From Actinomadura syzygii (GTDB lineage: Bacteria; Actinomycetota; Actinomycetes; Streptosporangiales; Streptosporangiaceae): DNA of 64,000 nt. The notes under the pieces were generated by a model. That model did not search any database, was not told where the DNA came from, and was given only the letters and a program-made list of their open reading frames with translations. The DNA is taken from assembly GCF_008085905.1 (NCBI RefSeq), contig NZ_VSFF01000005.1, positions 186,001 through 250,000 of the forward strand, written 5' to 3'. The position numbers and the translations under genes are program-made. Of the stretch, positions 16,244 to 24,042 are shown piece by piece (the first letter of the stretch is position 1; each line of letters begins with the position of its first letter).

Positions 16244-17134
16244 ATGACCATCGCCGTCCCGGCCACGCCCGCGCCGCCGGTTCTCGATCCGGTTCGGTTC
16301 TTAGAGCTGGAGATCACCCGGCAATGCGCGCTGCGGTGCAGGCACTGCTACAGCAACTCGGGCCCGGCCGCCGGGACCGGCGAGATGACCACGGCCGACT
16401 GGATGAGCGTCATCGAGCAGGCCGCGGCCCACCCCACGATCACCACGGTGCAGTTCATCGGCGGTGAACCCACCGACCATCCCGCGTTCGTCGAACTCGC
16501 CGAATACGCACTCCTGCACGGCCTCCAGGTCGCGGTGTTCACCAACCTCCTCCACGTTGACGAACCGCTCTGGGAGCTGTTCGGCCGCGACGGCGTGAAG
16601 CTGTCGACGTCCTGGTACACCGCCGACCGCGCCCAGCACGACCAGATCACCGGGCAGCCCGGATCCTGGGACGCCACCTGGGCCAACATCGCCACCGCCC
16701 GGCGGCTCGGGCTCAAGGTGAAGGTCGGCATGGTCGAGGTCCTGGCCGACCAGGACCTCACCGGCGGCGCCGAGATGCTCACCATGCTGGGCATCACCGA
16801 CATCACCCGCGACCACGCCCGCCCGGTCGGCCGCGCCGCGCGCCGGGCAAGCCCGCCGACCGGCGGTGACCTGTGCGGCCGGTGCGGCGACGGCCGCGCC
16901 GCGATCGACACCGATGGGCGCCTCATGCCGTGTGTCCTTGGACGCGGCTTCGACGCCGGAAACGTGACCCAGACGCCGCTCGCGGAACTACTCAACGGCG
17001 AAGCGTGGCACCGGGTCCTCGGGGCGATTCCCCGCCGCACCGGAGCCGTCCACGCCTGCAACCCCGACAGCGACGGTAACGATTGCTCCCCCGCCGAGAC
17101 CGAGGCGTGCAACCCTGCCTACGACGATGACTAG
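16244..17134 (+). CDS. radical SAM/SPASM-type peptide maturase-like protein
   Basis: 296 residues. The [4Fe-4S]-SAM triad is C28-x3-C32-x2-C35 (RQCALRCRHCYSNSG), with the GGEP SAM-binding motif at 73-76. The C-terminal third carries six more cysteines (211, 214, 230, 272, 281 and 289), spaced like a SPASM domain that holds auxiliary clusters. Such enzymes usually modify ribosomal peptides or enzyme side chains. GGAGG lies 5 bases before the ATG. It overlaps the next gene by 8 bases, so it probably works with the PCMT-like methyltransferase. No large precursor gene is adjacent. Confidence 0.85.
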   Translation: MTIAVPATPAPPVLDPVRFLELEITRQCALRCRHCYSNSGPAAGTGEMTTADWMSVIEQAAAHPTITTVQFIGGEPTDHPAFVELAEYALLHGLQVAVFTNLLHVDEPLWELFGRDGVKLSTSWYTADRAQHDQITGQPGSWDATWANIATARRLGLKVKVGMVEVLADQDLTGGAEMLTMLGITDITRDHARPVGRAARRASPPTGGDLCGRCGDGRAAIDTDGRLMPCVLGRGFDAGNVTQTPLAELLNGEAWHRVLGAIPRRTGAVHACNPDSDGNDCSPAETEACNPAYDDD

Positions 17135-18269
17135 CCACGCCTGGAAAGACCACGCCGCACGCCTCGCGGACACCGCCGCGCACCGAGGGTCGCGGTGGTA
17201 CGCGCCGATCGCCACCACACCCCGGCATCGATTCGTCCCCCGCTGGTGGCAGGCCGACGGCGGCGCCTGGACCCTGCGCGACGGAACGACCGACGAACCC
17301 GCGTGGTTCCGCGCCGCCTACAGCGACCGCACACTGGTGACCCGTATCGGGACGACCCACGCCGACCACGCCCCGGAAGGCAGCCGGGCGACCGGCCGTC
17401 CGACCTCGTCGTCGACGCTGCCCGGCCTGGTCGTGGCAATGCTCCGGCACGCCCGCATCGCCGCAGACTCCCACGTGCTGGACGTCGGTACCGGGTCGGG
17501 CTACTCGGCCGGCGTCATGTCGGCATACCTCGGTGACGAACACGTCACCAGCGTCGACATCGACCCGTACCTGACACAGATCGCCGCCCAACGGCTCGCC
17601 GGGATCGACCGGCACCCCGACATCGTGACCCTCGACGCGACCGGGCCGTTGCCCGGCGCCTACGACCGGATCGTGTCGATGGTCTCCGTCCGACCGATCC
17701 CACCGAGCTGGCTCGCCGCGCTCAACCCCGGAGGACGACTGGTAACGACCGTCACCAACACAACCCTGATCATCACGGCGGACAAAACCACCGACGGCGG
17801 CGCGGTCGGGCGGGTCGAGCGCGACCGCGCCGGATTCATGGCGACCCGATCGGGCGGCGACTACCCGCCACCCGCCAGCACCTTCGACGCCGTGAGGGAG
17901 TTGGACGGCGACACCGTCACCACCGGCCGGTATCCCGTCCTCGACGTCACCGAGGCGTGGGACCTGCAATCAATGCTCGAACTCACCGCACCGGACATCC
18001 AGCACCACTTCGAGCAGCGTCCAGACGGGCAGCGAACCGCCTGGATGCTCCACGCCGACGGGTCATGGGCACGAGCGACCGGTCACCGAGGCAACCCTCC
18101 GACTGTCCACCAATCCGGCCCCCGCCGCCTCTGGGACATCCTGGAGACGATCCGCCACCGCCTCAACATGAGCGGCGACCTCCCGGTACGCGGAGCCAAG
18201 GTCACGATCAACCCCGAAGGAACGATCACCCTCCACCGAGGGCACTGGACCGCCGTGATCGCCAAATAA
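17127..18269 (+). CDS. PCMT-like SAM-dependent methyltransferase
   Basis: 380 residues. The N-terminal half resembles protein-L-isoaspartate O-methyltransferase: TPRHRFVPRWW, RPTSSSTLPGLVVAMLRHARI, then motif I HVLDVGTGSGYSAGV and TSVDIDPYLTQIAAQRL. The C-terminal 150 residues (from about 230) are an extension seen in the actinobacterial methyltransferases found near peptide-modification genes (the so-called FxLD system). Related PCMT-type enzymes in RiPP pathways methylate Asp side chains to give aspartimides. Translationally coupled to the radical SAM gene. Convergent with the DUF397 genes, no hairpin between. Confidence 0.8.
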   Translation: MTSHAWKDHAARLADTAAHRGSRWYAPIATTPRHRFVPRWWQADGGAWTLRDGTTDEPAWFRAAYSDRTLVTRIGTTHADHAPEGSRATGRPTSSSTLPGLVVAMLRHARIAADSHVLDVGTGSGYSAGVMSAYLGDEHVTSVDIDPYLTQIAAQRLAGIDRHPDIVTLDATGPLPGAYDRIVSMVSVRPIPPSWLAALNPGGRLVTTVTNTTLIITADKTTDGGAVGRVERDRAGFMATRSGGDYPPPASTFDAVRELDGDTVTTGRYPVLDVTEAWDLQSMLELTAPDIQHHFEQRPDGQRTAWMLHADGSWARATGHRGNPPTVHQSGPRRLWDILETIRHRLNMSGDLPVRGAKVTINPEGTITLHRGHWTAVIAK

Positions 18270-18311
18270 CGCACGAACAACACCGAAACCGCCCCCGACC
18301 ATCGACCCGAC

Positions 18312-18488
18312 CTAGTGCTTGAGGTCGGAGACCAAGGCCCGGAGTGCGTCGCGAGTGATCAGGAGGCGCGGGCCGTGGGGGTCTTTGGAGTCGCGGAGGG
18401 CGATGGCCTCGGGGAGGTGGCCGACCTCCACGCAGTCACTCCCGGCCTGGGTTCCGCTGTGACTGCTCTTGCGCCACGTCGTCGTCAC
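18312..18488 (-). CDS. DUF397 protein, distal copy
   Basis: 58 residues with the DUF397 signature TTWRKSSHSG, then CVEV and ALRDSKDPHGPRL. GTG start at 18488. DUF397 proteins accompany XRE/DUF5753 regulators in actinomycetes and can antagonise them (as in Scr1-Scr2 and WhiJ-type pairs). This copy sits 67 bases after its near-identical neighbour, and remnants of the XRE gene's 3' end precede it, so it arose by tandem duplication. The upstream frame (about 18490-18520) reads like a pseudo-3' end of the XRE gene. Confidence 0.85.
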   Translation of the reverse strand: MTTTWRKSSHSGTQAGSDCVEVGHLPEAIALRDSKDPHGPRLLITRDALRALVSDLKH

Positions 18489-18555
18489 TGAACGCCTCCA
18501 CTGGCTTGGTGATCAGGCCCTTAGCTCTGGCCAGTTGGGCCAGAGTGGGTGGCGG

Positions 18556-18732
18556 TTAGCGTTTCAGGTTTTTGATCAGAGTCTGGAAAGTGGCGGGGGC
18601 GATGTGGAGGTGGGGGCCGTGGGGGTCTTTGGAGTCGCGGAAGGCGATGGTCTCGGGGTGGCGGCCGACCTCCACGCACTCACTCCCGGACTGGGTTCCG
18701 CTGTGACTGCTTTTGCGCCACGTCGTCGTCAC
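18556..18732 (-). CDS. DUF397 protein, proximal copy
   Basis: 58 residues: TTTWRKSSHSGTQSGSECVEV, then TIAFRDSKDPHGPHLHIAP. GTG start at 18732, inside the 3' end of the XRE gene, which it overlaps by 53 bases in another frame. The C-terminal 20 residues diverge from the distal copy (LHIAPATFQTLIKNLKR against LLITRDALRALVSDLKH), suggesting specialisation after duplication. Confidence 0.87.
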   Translation of the reverse strand: MTTTWRKSSHSGTQSGSECVEVGRHPETIAFRDSKDPHGPHLHIAPATFQTLIKNLKR

Positions 18733-19537
18733 TGAACGCCTCCATAGCCTTCGTGATCAAGTCTTTGGACCTGTGTTCGGGGAGAGCCTTCGCGCTGATG
18801 CGCGCGAACAGGATCGCGTATTCGGCGACCTCTGTGGGAGACGATACAAGCCGACCGCCGCCGATCGACTCGGTGTAGGCGACCTCTCCGAAGTCGTCGC
18901 CGGTGACGAGCTTGAGACCGCCGTCCAAGCCTGGGTAAGCACCGGTCTCGAAGCTTTGCGGGATCACGTGGAGGACGACGTTCGGGCGTTCCGCCACCTT
19001 GAGGAGGTGGGCGAGCTGCTCTCGCATGATCTGGGGGCTGCCCACCGGCCAGCGCAAGGTGGCCTCGCTCAGCATCACCATGACGAATGCCCGGTCGAGG
19101 ACGCCCTGTCGTTCGAGTCGCTCGGTGACGTCCGGCTCGGGGTCGGGGACACCTCCGCCGGTCAGCAGTGCGCGGGCGTAGTTCTCGGTCTGGAGCACGC
19201 CGGAGATCAGGAGCGGCTCGAAGATCCGGATGATTCGGGCCCGCTGCTCGAACGTCTTGTACCGGGCGAGCCATTGCGGGTCGTGGCCGATGCTGGCGTA
19301 CCAGACCAGGATCGCGAACGCGCCGCCGGTGTCCCACGCCTTGTCGAGGAGGATCGCGCGGGTCGCGTCGAGCCGCTCGACGTTGTTCTCGATGCGCGAA
19401 ACGGTGGCCTTGCTGGCGTTGATGATTCGTCCTACGGCTTCGCCGGACAGCTCACGCTGGTTTCGGCAGAAGCGTAGGTAGTAGGCGATGAACGCCCACA
19501 AGCCTTGCTTGGGGTCGGGGGGCGGGTTGGTCGCCAT
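18680..19537 (-). CDS. XRE-family regulator with DUF5753 (Scr1/WhiJ type)
   Basis: 285 residues. The N-terminal helix-turn-helix is at about residues 20-75 (LSGEAVGRIINASKATVSRIENNVERL). The DUF5753 domain follows, with EQRARIIRIFEPLLISGVLQTENYARALL and LLKVAERPNVVLHVIPQSFETGAY. The gene overlaps the DUF397 gene downstream and is divergent from an HATPase gene, reproducing the WhiJ-AbaA-type cassette of developmental and antibiotic regulators. An 8-bp palindrome in the divergent promoter region may be its operator. Confidence 0.88.
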   Translation of the reverse strand: MATNPPPDPKQGLWAFIAYYLRFCRNQRELSGEAVGRIINASKATVSRIENNVERLDATRAILLDKAWDTGGAFAILVWYASIGHDPQWLARYKTFEQRARIIRIFEPLLISGVLQTENYARALLTGGGVPDPEPDVTERLERQGVLDRAFVMVMLSEATLRWPVGSPQIMREQLAHLLKVAERPNVVLHVIPQSFETGAYPGLDGGLKLVTGDDFGEVAYTESIGGGRLVSSPTEVAEYAILFARISAKALPEHRSKDLITKAMEAFSDDDVAQKQSQRNPVRE

Positions 19538-19577
19538 GGGCGGGGGCCCTCGCGTCTCGTGTTGTTTCGGGTACGGA

Positions 19578-19585
19578 GAGTACTC
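19578..19585. promoter_or_regulatory. palindrome GAGTACTC in the XRE/HATPase divergent region
   Basis: Perfect 8-bp inverted repeat 41 bases upstream of the XRE start. A looser repeat, GTGTGA...TCACAC, lies nearby at about 19605-19630. Candidate operators for the XRE regulator; binding not shown. Confidence 0.4.
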
Positions 19586-19651
19586 GCGCCAACATAACCC
19601 GAGGGTGTGACGGTGTGTCGTGGTTCACACAACTCGACGAAGGTCGGAGCG

Positions 19652-20044
19652 ATGTCCACTGCGGCGATGGCACCTGAGATTCCCAGGCTCATCCTGGAGC
19701 CCAATGAGAAAGCGGCGGGGAGGGCGCGGCGGTTTGTGGCGGCGCGGTTCGCGGAGTGGGGGATCGCGGACGACGACATCGGCCGGCTCGTGGTGAGCGA
19801 GCTGGTCACCAACGCCTATGTGCACGGGGAGGGGCGGATCGTCGTGCGCGTGTTCGTGGACAAGCACGACCGCCTCCCGGTGGTGGAGGTGTGGGACGGC
19901 GGCGCGAAATTGCCCTTCATCCCGGCGCTGGACTGCACCGCGACGTGCGGCCGGGGGCTGCTGCTGGTGGCGGAACTGGTGCGGGAGTGGGGCGTCCGTC
20001 CTCTGGACGAAGGAGGGAAGGTCACGTGGGCCAAACTTCACTGA
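19652..20044 (+). CDS. HATPase_c-like ATP-binding protein (SpoIIAB/RsbW type)
   Basis: A 130-residue serine-kinase-like domain. The N-box is DDDIGRLVVSELVTNAYVHG (residues about 37-56), the G1 region VVEVWDGGAKLP, and the G2-like CTATCGRGLLLVAELVREWGV. This solitary type is common next to XRE/DUF397 genes in actinomycetes and may bind sigma or anti-anti-sigma partners. ATG at 19652 preferred (AGGTCGGAG upstream) over 19607. It overlaps the following gene by 19 bases. Confidence 0.85.
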   Translation: MSTAAMAPEIPRLILEPNEKAAGRARRFVAARFAEWGIADDDIGRLVVSELVTNAYVHGEGRIVVRVFVDKHDRLPVVEVWDGGAKLPFIPALDCTATCGRGLLLVAELVREWGVRPLDEGGKVTWAKLH

Positions 20045-20397
20045 TCCGCTACCGGGTGCGCCGGGCCGTCCAGCATCGGTATCTGGAATGGCGCGCGCTG
20101 CGGAACCGGGACATCGTCATGGCCCATCTGGACGCGCTCGTCCCGCCGCTTGAGCGGCGCGGATGGCGGTGCGTGAAGACCTATGAGCCGGACGTGGTCC
20201 CGGTCCGGGTTCCGCTGCTGCGGATTTACGGCGCCGATATCGCCATGACGTTGTGCGTGCTCGCGGTTCCGTACGGCCTCTGGAGCTACTACGAGGCGGC
20301 GCGCGGGCGGGACGCGTGGTTCTGCCCGTGCGGGGACGCCGAATGGGCGGCGGAGACCGTGGACGAATTCCTCCGGGAGCGGTCGTCCACCCGATGA
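20026..20397 (+). CDS. hypothetical protein coupled to the HATPase gene
   Basis: 123 residues from GTG at 20026, which has a strong AGGAGGGA site. The N-terminal third is basic (RYRVRRAVQHRYLEWRALRNRD). The C-terminal part carries WFCPCGDAEWAAETVDEFL, ending in a possible CPC metal or redox pair. Family not recognised; seen in the same position in XRE/HATPase cassettes, as far as I recall. Overlaps both neighbours, so part of a three-gene coupled operon. Confidence 0.65.
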   Translation: MGQTSLIRYRVRRAVQHRYLEWRALRNRDIVMAHLDALVPPLERRGWRCVKTYEPDVVPVRVPLLRIYGADIAMTLCVLAVPYGLWSYYEAARGRDAWFCPCGDAEWAAETVDEFLRERSSTR

Positions 20398-20606
20398 ACG
20401 AGGCCGTCGCGCTGCTGCTGGTCCAGCGGCTCTTTCCCGAGTGGGTGATCACTCGGGACGCGCACGGGAACTGGCAGGCCGCCATTTCCTCTGGCGATCT
20501 CGACGGGCTGATGACGCGGCTCGCCGCCGCCGATCCGGACGCGGCGCGGCGAGCCGCCTGCTTGCTGAGCGAGAGCGGGCGGGTCAGTCGGACGGGGCCA
20601 GGATGA
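20394..20606 (+). CDS. small hypothetical protein, last gene of HATPase operon
   Basis: 70 residues (MNEAVALLLVQRLFPEWVI, then a linker and LMTRLAAADPDAARRAACLL). Its ATG overlaps the upstream stop as ATGA, classic coupling. No family recognised. The 3' end overlaps the convergent YbjQ-like gene by 23 bases. Confidence 0.6.
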   Translation: MNEAVALLLVQRLFPEWVITRDAHGNWQAAISSGDLDGLMTRLAAADPDAARRAACLLSESGRVSRTGPG

Positions 20607-20829
20607 CGGCGGTGCCGACCAGCACGTATTTGGTCCGTATGTAATGACTGTTGAAGTAGCTGTTGATCCGCAGGGCGATGATCGCGTGCGCGCCGCGTTG
20701 CACCGCGGACTTCGCCAGCTCGTCGAGGCCGTTGCCGACATCGGAGTTCTCACACCACACCGGCCATGCCTGTTCGATGGGTCCGGCGCCCGCGGTCGGG
20801 ACGCCGTCGGTCGTGTAGATCGGAATCAC
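20584..20829 (-). CDS. YbjQ/UPF0145-like small protein
   Basis: 81 residues. GLDELAKSAVQRGAHAIIALRINSYFN and YVLVGTAVIL match the C-terminal strands of the UPF0145/YbjQ heavy-metal-binding-domain family, but the protein is short at the N terminus. Role unknown. Stands alone between the HATPase operon and a GNAT gene. Confidence 0.6.
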   Translation of the reverse strand: MIPIYTTDGVPTAGAGPIEQAWPVWCENSDVGNGLDELAKSAVQRGAHAIIALRINSYFNSHYIRTKYVLVGTAVILAPSD

Positions 20830-20854
20830 CCGGCTAGCTAACCATAAACTTAGA

Positions 20855-21370
20855 TCAGCGGGCGGGGCGCTCGTAGATGAGTTCGCGGCCGTCGATCTCG
20901 TCCCATTGCTCGCCGACGTGGGTGAAGCCGTGGCCCGCGATCGTGGCGAGGGACGCCTCGTTGTCCGGGCTTATCGTCGCGCGGACGGTCTTCACGGACG
21001 GCTCGGACGCCGCCCTTTCCAGCATCGCGGCGAGCATCGCGCGGGCGTGGCCGCGGCGGCGGTGCGCGGGATCGACGGAATAGGAGATCTCGACCGTCCC
21101 ATCAGGGTCGGGAGGGGATTGGAATCCCGCGTATCCGACGACGGCCCCGTCGCTCTCCGAAACGGCGGCGCGGACGATCCAGGAGGCGATTTCCGGGTCG
21201 TGAGCGAGCTGCTCAAGGCGGAGCCGCCAAAGGAATATGGCCTCGTCGGTGATGAAATAGTCGGTGAGCGTGACTCCTGCGGCGGTGCTCGCGGCGGCGA
21301 GGTCACCCTCCAGCAGGGCGGTCATCGCGGCCGCGGGGATTTCCACGAATCGCAGGCCGGTGGACGTCAT
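20855..21370 (-). CDS. GNAT-family N-acetyltransferase
   Basis: 171 residues. AVVGYAGFQSPPDPDGTVEISYSV leads to the CoA loop DPAHRRRGHARAML, then VRATISPDNEASLATIAGHGF. Substrate unknown. Its ATG overlaps the stop of the MarR gene by 4 bases (ATGA), so it is the second gene of a MarR-controlled operon. Confidence 0.82.
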   Translation of the reverse strand: MTSTGLRFVEIPAAAMTALLEGDLAAASTAAGVTLTDYFITDEAIFLWRLRLEQLAHDPEIASWIVRAAVSESDGAVVGYAGFQSPPDPDGTVEISYSVDPAHRRRGHARAMLAAMLERAASEPSVKTVRATISPDNEASLATIAGHGFTHVGEQWDEIDGRELIYERPAR

Positions 21371-21828
21371 AGGCGACTCCTTTTCGCGTGGTGGTCTGCC
21401 AGCTTGGTCAGCAGGGCCGTGAGTTGGGCGCGTTCGGACGGGTCGAGCGGCTCTAGAAGATCGTCCTGGATCCCGGCGAGCACGTCATCCAATTTTGCGA
21501 GGTGGCGGGCGCCGTCCGGGGTGAGGGTGATGATGTTGCGCCGCCGGTCGGACGGGTCGGGCGCCCGCTCGACCAGCTTCTTCTCGGCGAGCTCGTTCAG
21601 CGCGGCGACGACGTCGCTGCGGTCGATGCCGGTGTGGCGGCCCAGCGTGGCCTGGCTGGACGGCCCGTACTCGTCCAGCGCCGCGAGCAGCCGGTAGTGG
21701 TAGCCGCGCGCGCCCGCGGCGGCGAAACCGTCCCCGACCAGGCGGTGGCTGTGCGCGGACACCATGTTGATCAGCCAGCTGGCGGCGTTCCTGACGCGCG
21801 CGGGCGGCTGGGCGTCGACCGACATCAT
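21367..21828 (-). CDS. MarR-family transcriptional regulator
   Basis: About 153 residues. The winged helix is evident from SSQATLGRHTGIDRSDVVAALNELAEKKLVERAPDPSDRRRN, including the DxRxR-like wing. Two adjacent Met codons offer starts at 21828 and 21825. Divergent from a SnoaL-like gene, with three identical-length 13-bp inverted repeats between. Autoregulation with control of the divergent gene is inferred. Confidence 0.88.
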   Translation of the reverse strand: MMSVDAQPPARVRNAASWLINMVSAHSHRLVGDGFAAAGARGYHYRLLAALDEYGPSSQATLGRHTGIDRSDVVAALNELAEKKLVERAPDPSDRRRNIITLTPDGARHLAKLDDVLAGIQDDLLEPLDPSERAQLTALLTKLADHHAKRSRL

Positions 21829-21849
21829 GCGGATCAGTGTACGGGGTTG

Positions 21850-21902
21850 TTGGTTGAACCAACGGTATGTATTGTTGGTGACACCAATGTTGGCTTAACC
21901 AA
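21850..21902. promoter_or_regulatory. three MarR-type operators
   Basis: TTGGTTGAACCAA (21850-21862), TTGGTGACACCAA (21875-21887) and TTGGCTTAACCAA (21890-21902) share TTGG-N5-CCAA. Centres are 25 and 15 bases apart. They fill the 84-base gap between the divergent MarR and SnoaL-like genes. Confidence 0.85.
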
Positions 21903-21912
21903 TGGAGTTGTG

Positions 21913-22299
21913 ATGAACGACCGTGAAGAGCTCTCCGCGCTGGTCAGCCGTCTGGGACTGTGGCTGGACGAGCACGCGCCCGACACCGGACGCGCCCTCT
22001 TCAGCGCGGACGCGGAGGCGCACACCGCGGGCGGGGTCGCGAAGGGCGTCGACGCGCTTATCGCGCAGGCCCAGAAGAACCACACGGTGTCGACGCAGCA
22101 CTTCATCACGAACAAGCTCGTAGAACTGGACGGCGATCGGGCCGTCGTCCGGGCGAACCTGCTCGTCGTCTTCGCCAACGAAGGCGGGCCGCGCCTGCTG
22201 GGCGAGCGTTACGAGATAGGTGCGGTCCGGGCGGCGGACGGGTGGCGGATCTCGCGCGTCCAGATCCGTCCGGTGTGGGAGGTCGCCAACGCCGCCTAA
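21913..22299 (+). CDS. SnoaL/NTF2-like protein
   Basis: 128 residues of the SnoaL_4 type: an alpha-helical start with ALFSADAEAHTAGG, followed by beta strands TQHFITNKLVELDGDRAVVRANLLVVF and RYEIGAVRAADGWRISRVQIRPVWEVANA. Possible small-molecule isomerase, cyclase or hydrolase. ATG at 21913 follows the operators directly. Its stop overlaps that of the convergent SDR gene. Confidence 0.78.
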   Translation: MNDREELSALVSRLGLWLDEHAPDTGRALFSADAEAHTAGGVAKGVDALIAQAQKNHTVSTQHFITNKLVELDGDRAVVRANLLVVFANEGGPRLLGERYEIGAVRAADGWRISRVQIRPVWEVANAA

Positions 22300-23093
22300 G
22301 CGGTGGTGAGTTTCTCGGAGATGGCGTGGAGTTGCGCGCGGGCGGCCCGGTCGTATGCCTGGTCGTCGGCGCGGGACTCCCTGAGACCGTTGAAGAAGCG
22401 TCCTGACACGTCGTCCAGCGCTGGGTCGGTCACAAGACGGTGGGTCGCGCGGACCCCCTCCTCTAGCGTGCTTATAGGTGACGACACCATTTTCGTCGGC
22501 ATGTAGGTGGCCGGGTGTAGTGCGTTAGCTGTGACGCCCGTCCCGGCCAGTTCGTCCGCCAAGTCGATGGTGAAAAGGACCTGTGCGAGTTTGCTCTGGC
22601 AGTAGGCGCGTATCCCGCTGAAGCCGTGGTGGAGCATGACGTCGTCAAAGTCGATGGCCTGCTGACCCAGACTGCTCACGTTGACGATGCGCGCTGGGGC
22701 CGAGCTGATGAGGGTCGGTAGGAGAAGCCGGGTGAGCAGATACCCGGACAGGTAGTTCACCTGGAACGTCAGTTCGTGCCCATCCGCGCTTTCTCGTCGT
22801 GGTCCGTCTGCACCGATGCCAGCGTTGTTGACCAGGACGTCCAGTCGCGGGTGGTCGGTCCTGACCGCCTCTGCCAACGCGCGTGTCTCGTCCAGGGACG
22901 ACAGGTCCGCGCGGTACCAGGACGCCCGGCCGCCGATCTCCTGCAAGGTCGCCTTGCCGCGCTGGTCGTCCCGTCCGTGAACGAGGACCGTCGCGCCTTC
23001 GGCGGCGAGTTCGGCGGCCAGTGCGCGGCCCAGTCCGTCCGTCGCGCCGGTGATGAGAATGGTCTGCTCTTCGATGGGACGCATATGGTCCAT
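22296..23093 (-). CDS. short-chain dehydrogenase/reductase
   Basis: About 265 residues. The cofactor motif is TGATDGLGRALA, then LVNNAGIGADG, the catalytic Ser in VNVSSLGQQ and the YCQSK pair (Tyr and Lys). The layout resembles retinol-dehydrogenase-like classical SDRs. An NADP preference is suggested by HGRDDQR after beta 2. Starts at 23093 (MDHMRPIEEQ) or 23084 are equally plausible. Confidence 0.87.
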   Translation of the reverse strand: MDHMRPIEEQTILITGATDGLGRALAAELAAEGATVLVHGRDDQRGKATLQEIGGRASWYRADLSSLDETRALAEAVRTDHPRLDVLVNNAGIGADGPRRESADGHELTFQVNYLSGYLLTRLLLPTLISSAPARIVNVSSLGQQAIDFDDVMLHHGFSGIRAYCQSKLAQVLFTIDLADELAGTGVTANALHPATYMPTKMVSSPISTLEEGVRATHRLVTDPALDDVSGRFFNGLRESRADDQAYDRAARAQLHAISEKLTTA

Positions 23094-23163
23094 CGTGCTC
23101 GGCGCGCGCGAACGGTAACCAGGGTTCATCCACCCTGGTATCCCGACTACCCGGTTCGTCCGG

Positions 23164-23940
23164 CTAGGGGCGGGCCAAGAAGTCCTGGATGAGTTTCGCG
23201 AATTCGTCGGGTCGTTCCATCAGCGCGACATGTCCGGTGTCGAGTTCGGCGTAGTCGCTGCCCGCAATGCGGTTGGACAGGTCGCGGTGGTTCTCGACGG
23301 GGATCGTCAGGTCGCGCGTGCAACCGATGGCGAGCGTGGGCGCCTCTATGCGCGACAGCAGCGGACGGACGTCGACCCGCCGAACCAGGTCGAGTTGGCG
23401 AAGGCGTCCGTCGTTGGGCTGCATGAAGCCGTGCGCACCTTCTGCCGCCTCGTAGCCGATCTCGTTCAGGTGGGGGCGGGCGAAGGAGGTGAGCGTCCCT
23501 AGGCGTCCGAACCCTTCGGGGGAGTTCGCGATGCTCAGCCACAGGGCTATCAACTGCTGGATGTACACGTCCTCCGTGTGGGCCCACCCGGCGGCGACGA
23601 CGAGGCGGCGGACCAGATCCGGGCGCAGCGCAGCAGCGGCGGCGGCCGTGGGCGCGCCGAGCGAGAAGCCGACGACGTCGGCCGGGCCCGTCCCGGCGTC
23701 CTCGATCACGGCGCTGACCTGCTCGGCGAGCGTCTCGATCGTGAGCGGTGCGCCGTCGTCGGAGGCGGAGTCGCTGCCGGAAAGGTCAGGAAGGTACACG
23801 GTGTTGCGGCTGGTGAAGCGGTCGAGGATCCCGTCCCACATGAACGAGCCGGGGCCCACGCCGTGGACGAGCACGACCGGCGGGCCGGAGCCCTCGGTGC
23901 GGTAGGAGATACGGGCCTTGCCAACGGTGATTTCTGCCAT
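23164..23940 (-). CDS. alpha/beta-hydrolase fold protein
   Basis: 258 residues. The oxyanion region is LVHGVGPGSFMW, the nucleophile elbow GFSLGAP, and the late catalytic His GHVALMERPDEF, with an acid in CTRDLTIPVE. Substrate unknown. Divergent from an XRE/PAS-like regulator (start 24043), which may control it. Confidence 0.85.
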   Translation of the reverse strand: MAEITVGKARISYRTEGSGPPVVLVHGVGPGSFMWDGILDRFTSRNTVYLPDLSGSDSASDDGAPLTIETLAEQVSAVIEDAGTGPADVVGFSLGAPTAAAAAALRPDLVRRLVVAAGWAHTEDVYIQQLIALWLSIANSPEGFGRLGTLTSFARPHLNEIGYEAAEGAHGFMQPNDGRLRQLDLVRRVDVRPLLSRIEAPTLAIGCTRDLTIPVENHRDLSNRIAGSDYAELDTGHVALMERPDEFAKLIQDFLARP

Positions 23941-24042
23941 GCCCCCAACGCTGCCCGCGCCGGACGCCGATGAGGAGCGGACCGCCTTGGCTAGGACAGA
24001 CGGTCCCAGCCTGAGGCCGGTCCGGGCCGCGGTGGATCACCG

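Larger units (their letters stand above)
18312..18760 (-). repeat. 244-bp tandem duplication carrying DUF397 and the tail of the XRE gene
   Basis: The two DUF397 starts are 244 bases apart. Similarity continues upstream of each GTG into the codons for ITKAMEAFSDDDVAQ of the XRE protein, so the duplicated unit includes about 30 bases of XRE 3' end as well as the whole DUF397 gene. Similarity is high at the 5' part and decays toward each 3' end. Confidence 0.85.
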
